From the NCBI GenBank assembly GCA_965207755.1, contig OZ242297.1, positions 1,612,001 to 1,676,000 of the forward strand: DNA of 64,000 nt, read 5' to 3'. A program made the translations under genes and the position numbers. The notes beneath the pieces were generated by a model, which was not told where the DNA came from, did no database searches, and was given only the letters and a program-made list of their open reading frames with translations. Below, piece after piece: positions 61,523-64,000 of the stretch. The DNA comes from Aldehydirespirator sp028819505 (GTDB lineage Bacteria; Actinomycetota; Acidimicrobiia; Acidimicrobiales; Aldehydirespiratoraceae). Numbering within the stretch: position 1 is the first letter of the stretch; each line of letters opens with the position of its first letter.

Positions 61523-63874
61523 ATGGCCGACACGACCACCGACAAGCCCGCCGAAGCCGCTGCCGGCGGCGACGAGCGGCTGGCCCATAGGGGGCCGATC
61601 CAGACTCTGCTGACCCGGCCGGAGATCGGGGCCCTGCTGGGGGCCGTCGGTGTCTGGCTGCTGTTCTGGCTGGTGTCCGCGCCCTTCGGCACTGTAGGGG
61701 GCACGGCCAACTTCCTCGACGTCGCGGCCTACCTGGGGTTGATGGCCGTTCCCGTCGCGCTGCTGATGATCGGCGGCGAGTTCGACCTGTCGTCGGGCGC
61801 CATGACCGGGGCGACGGCCCTCATCGCCATCCTGCTGGCCAACGACATCAACGGCGCCGGGCTGGGACTCCATGTGGCCGTGCCGCTGTCGCTGGCGTTC
61901 GCCCTGGCGATCGGGTGGTTCAACGGCACCGTCGTGGAGAAGACATCGCTGCCCAGCTTCATCGTGACGCTGGGAACGTTCTTCATGCTGATCGGGGCCA
62001 AGCTCGGCTTCTCCAAGCTGTTCACCAACAAGGTGCTGGTCGAGGGTCTCGACGAGGCTGAGGGCTACGAATTCTGGAACGGCATCTTCGGTGCGGAATG
62101 GCTTCGCAACTCCCACCTCTGGGACGTCCGCAGCTGGTCCAACCTGTGGATAGTCCGCGACGAGATGTGGGCCCTGCTGCTAATCGGCGGGGTCGCCGCC
62201 CTGATGATCGGGACGTTCGAATTGACGTACTCCCGGCGCCCGTCTACGAATTTCTCGGGGTTGGCCGTCGCGGCAGGCGGCACCGTGTTGGCGCTGGTGG
62301 GTCTGATCTACCTGCTGGCCCAGGACGGGACGACTTCCAACTGGATGGGCGGCATCCTCTTGGCGGCCGGGGTGCTGGTCAAGGTCGCCGGCTGGTGCCG
62401 GTTCCGCTACGAGGAGCCGGACCGGTCCGAGCGCGGTACCTCGGCCCGGTGGTGGCAGTACCTGATCAGCGGCATCGCGGCCCTGGGCGTCGCCATGATC
62501 ATCGCGGTGGTCATGGACGCCACCGACTCCTCCCAGCTGGGCTTCCTGAGTGGACCGTTCGGCAAGTTCGTGTTCGCGCTGGGAATCGCCGCCGTCGGAG
62601 TGCTGGCCGTCGTGGCGGCCCTGGGACGCCTCACCCCCGGATACCCCATGCTCGGGGCGGTGCTCGTCGCCCTGCCGACGATCAGCTTCCTGATAACGGT
62701 GCAGGCCGCCCGTGTAATCCTGTTCGGCGGGCTCGCGCTCCTGGGGATAATGCTGCTCTGGTCGACCGCCCGGCGAGTGCAGCCCGCGGTGATGGTCTCT
62801 CTGGCCATCTCGGCGGCGATCGTCGTCTTGGCGTTCTTCATCCAGGCTGAATCGGCGTCACGCAAGCTGCGGGTCGAGTTGTTCACGGTGCTGTTGCTGG
62901 TGGCCCTGTTGCTGGCAGCCTCGGCAGTGGCCCGCTATCTGAGTGCTGTCCGCGTCACGGCACCTCCGCCCCCGCAGTTCGGTCGCTGGATGCACGTCTG
63001 CGCCGCCTCGGGCGTGGCAGCCTTCGTTGTCTTCGCCGTGATCGAACTGGCAGACGGCGATGGGATCCTCTACGCCGTGCTGACCGGCGCGGCCAAGGGG
63101 GGCATCGTGGCGTTCGTGGCGTATGCCGTGGGGACCGTCGGACGCACCTTGATGACTGACGATGAGGGGGTCGGACGGGCCCTGGTCACGGTAGGCATCG
63201 GGGCGGTGATGCTCAGCGTCGCCACCCGGTTGATGTTCGTGACCGGCAGCGAACTGGAGACGATCTGCACCGTGGGCACCGATGGCGAGATGAGGTGCCC
63301 GCAGACGCAGTTCGGTGTGGTCGTGCTGTCGTTCCTGGTCTTTGCGGCCATCGGTTCGTGGCTCCTGATGCGCACGCAGTTCGGCAGCTGGATAATGGCT
63401 GTGGGCGGCAACAAGGAGGCGGCCCGCTCCGTGGGAGTGCCGGCGGCGCGCACCAAGACCACGCTGTTCATGATGGTGTCGGGGGCGGCATGGATCACCG
63501 GGATGCTGATCGCCTTCCGGCTCACCGCGGTGCAGGCCAACGTGGGCGACGGCAACGAGTTCCGCTACATCATCGTGGCGGTGGTGGGCGGGAACCTACT
63601 CACCGGCGGCTACGGATCGGCGCTCGGCGCCGGGATCGGCGCGGTGATCTGGGGAATGATCTCCCAGGGCATCGGCTTCGCCCAATGGAACAGCGACTGG
63701 CGGTTCCTGGTGTTGGGGGCCCTGCTGCTGGTGGCGGTGATGGTCAACAACTACGTGCGGGGCCGGGCCGAGAAGGCGCCGACGGCATCCGGTGCCACCA
63801 GACCCGACAGGGCCGAGATCACCATAGTCGTGCCTGCTGAGCCGGCTAAGGGCGCAAAGGAGGAACAGCAATGA
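61523..63874 (+). CDS. Sugar ABC permease with large central membrane insertion
   Basis: 783 residues, more than twice the usual 320-350 for this BPD_transp_2 family. The N-terminal half has AAYLGLMAVPVALLMIGGEF, DLSSGAMTGATALIAIL and SLPSFIVTLGTFFML. The C-terminal half has MRTQFGSWIMAVGGNKEAAR, SVGVPAARTKTTLFMMVSGA and VVGGNLLTGGYGSALGAGIG. Between them, about residues 215-600, lie roughly nine to eleven extra hydrophobic segments with no motif I recognise. ATG 61523 was chosen over an in-frame ATG at 61511. The stop overlaps the ATPase start. Confidence 0.85.
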   Translation: MADTTTDKPAEAAAGGDERLAHRGPIQTLLTRPEIGALLGAVGVWLLFWLVSAPFGTVGGTANFLDVAAYLGLMAVPVALLMIGGEFDLSSGAMTGATALIAILLANDINGAGLGLHVAVPLSLAFALAIGWFNGTVVEKTSLPSFIVTLGTFFMLIGAKLGFSKLFTNKVLVEGLDEAEGYEFWNGIFGAEWLRNSHLWDVRSWSNLWIVRDEMWALLLIGGVAALMIGTFELTYSRRPSTNFSGLAVAAGGTVLALVGLIYLLAQDGTTSNWMGGILLAAGVLVKVAGWCRFRYEEPDRSERGTSARWWQYLISGIAALGVAMIIAVVMDATDSSQLGFLSGPFGKFVFALGIAAVGVLAVVAALGRLTPGYPMLGAVLVALPTISFLITVQAARVILFGGLALLGIMLLWSTARRVQPAVMVSLAISAAIVVLAFFIQAESASRKLRVELFTVLLLVALLLAASAVARYLSAVRVTAPPPPQFGRWMHVCAASGVAAFVVFAVIELADGDGILYAVLTGAAKGGIVAFVAYAVGTVGRTLMTDDEGVGRALVTVGIGAVMLSVATRLMFVTGSELETICTVGTDGEMRCPQTQFGVVVLSFLVFAAIGSWLLMRTQFGSWIMAVGGNKEAARSVGVPAARTKTTLFMMVSGAAWITGMLIAFRLTAVQANVGDGNEFRYIIVAVVGGNLLTGGYGSALGAGIGAVIWGMISQGIGFAQWNSDWRFLVLGALLLVAVMVNNYVRGRAEKAPTASGATRPDRAEITIVVPAEPAKGAKEEQQ

Positions 63875-64000
63875 GCACCGACTTCCTCGAGCTGAGGAAC
63901 ATCTCCAAGTTCTACGGGAACATAATCGCCCTCACCGGTGTCACCACGACGGTGAATCCCGGCGAGGTGACGTGCGTGCTCGGCGACAACGGCGCCGGCA
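63871..64000 (+). CDS. Sugar ABC transporter ATP-binding protein (partial)
   Basis: The first 43 codons only. It starts STDFLELRNISKFYGNIIAL and reaches the start of Walker A at VLGDNGAG before the window ends. AAAGGAGGAA lies just before ATG 63871, which overlaps the permease stop (ATGA). Energises the sugar importer. Confidence 0.88.
   Translation, partial: MSTDFLELRNISKFYGNIIALTGVTTTVNPGEVTCVLGDNGAG

Overview
The window is high-GC DNA with dense, mostly ATG/GTG-started genes. The gene content and order point to an actinobacterium, and I think most likely a member of the Acidimicrobiia. The supporting signs are the tsf-pyrH-frr-cdsA-dxr-rseP-ispG and rimP-nusA-ylxR-infB-rbfA-truB-ribF clusters, a leuB-ilvE-cimA operon, a 13E12-type HNH protein, and many leaderless genes with a TAnnnT box 6-8 nt before the start codon. 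The class assignment is inference; bacterial and actinobacterial are well supported.

Layout. 1-7 kb: the start of a membrane molybdopterin oxidoreductase, an acyl-CoA dehydrogenase, a crotonase, an acyl-CoA ligase and a CaiB-type CoA-transferase, which is an acyl-CoA metabolism neighbourhood. 7-12 kb: serC diverging from an aspartate-type aminotransferase, then an S9 peptidase. 12-22 kb: a secreted beta-propeller lipoprotein, leuC-leuD on the minus strand, a decayed DUF4143 ATPase, greA, and the plus-strand leuB-ilvE-cimA operon behind a probable leader-peptide attenuator. Together with leuCD this gives isoleucine synthesis by the citramalate route as well as leucine synthesis. 22-26 kb: small unknowns, an RDD protein, a six-unit 23-bp repeat array, gltX and a degenerate LytM protein. 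26-42 kb: a nearly unbroken housekeeping block covering translation, phospholipid and MEP isoprenoid synthesis, site-2 protease, transcription-translation factors and FAD synthesis.

42-50 kb is accessory: an HNH/DUF222 gene with a duplicated tail, an MntA-HepT toxin-antitoxin pair fused in one frame, pepN and an intact IS5/IS1182-type element. 49-53 kb: a lipoprotein solute receptor and an amidohydrolase diverge from an XRE-cupin regulator across an inverted repeat. 53-59 kb: an ABC-2 exporter, a PfkB kinase, an SRPBCC protein, a TetR regulator, an unknown protein and a LacI regulator. 59-64 kb: a LacI-type operator and promoter drive a sugar isomerase/epimerase-like gene and a sugar ABC importer whose permease is greatly enlarged; the ATPase runs off the right edge.

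The most unusual pattern is a set of two-copy direct repeats of 23-69 bp in intergenic gaps, several of which duplicate the last codons and stop of the adjacent gene. In six of nine cases the copies are offset by 71-74 nt, and most have a small hairpin between them. I know of no described element that matches it. Other leads are the BCAA attenuator with a leaderless peptide, the MntA-HepT fusion, a 39-codon ORF that exactly fills the leuC-leuD gap with stop/start overlaps at both ends, and a dispersed roughly 55-bp intergenic repeat present four times.
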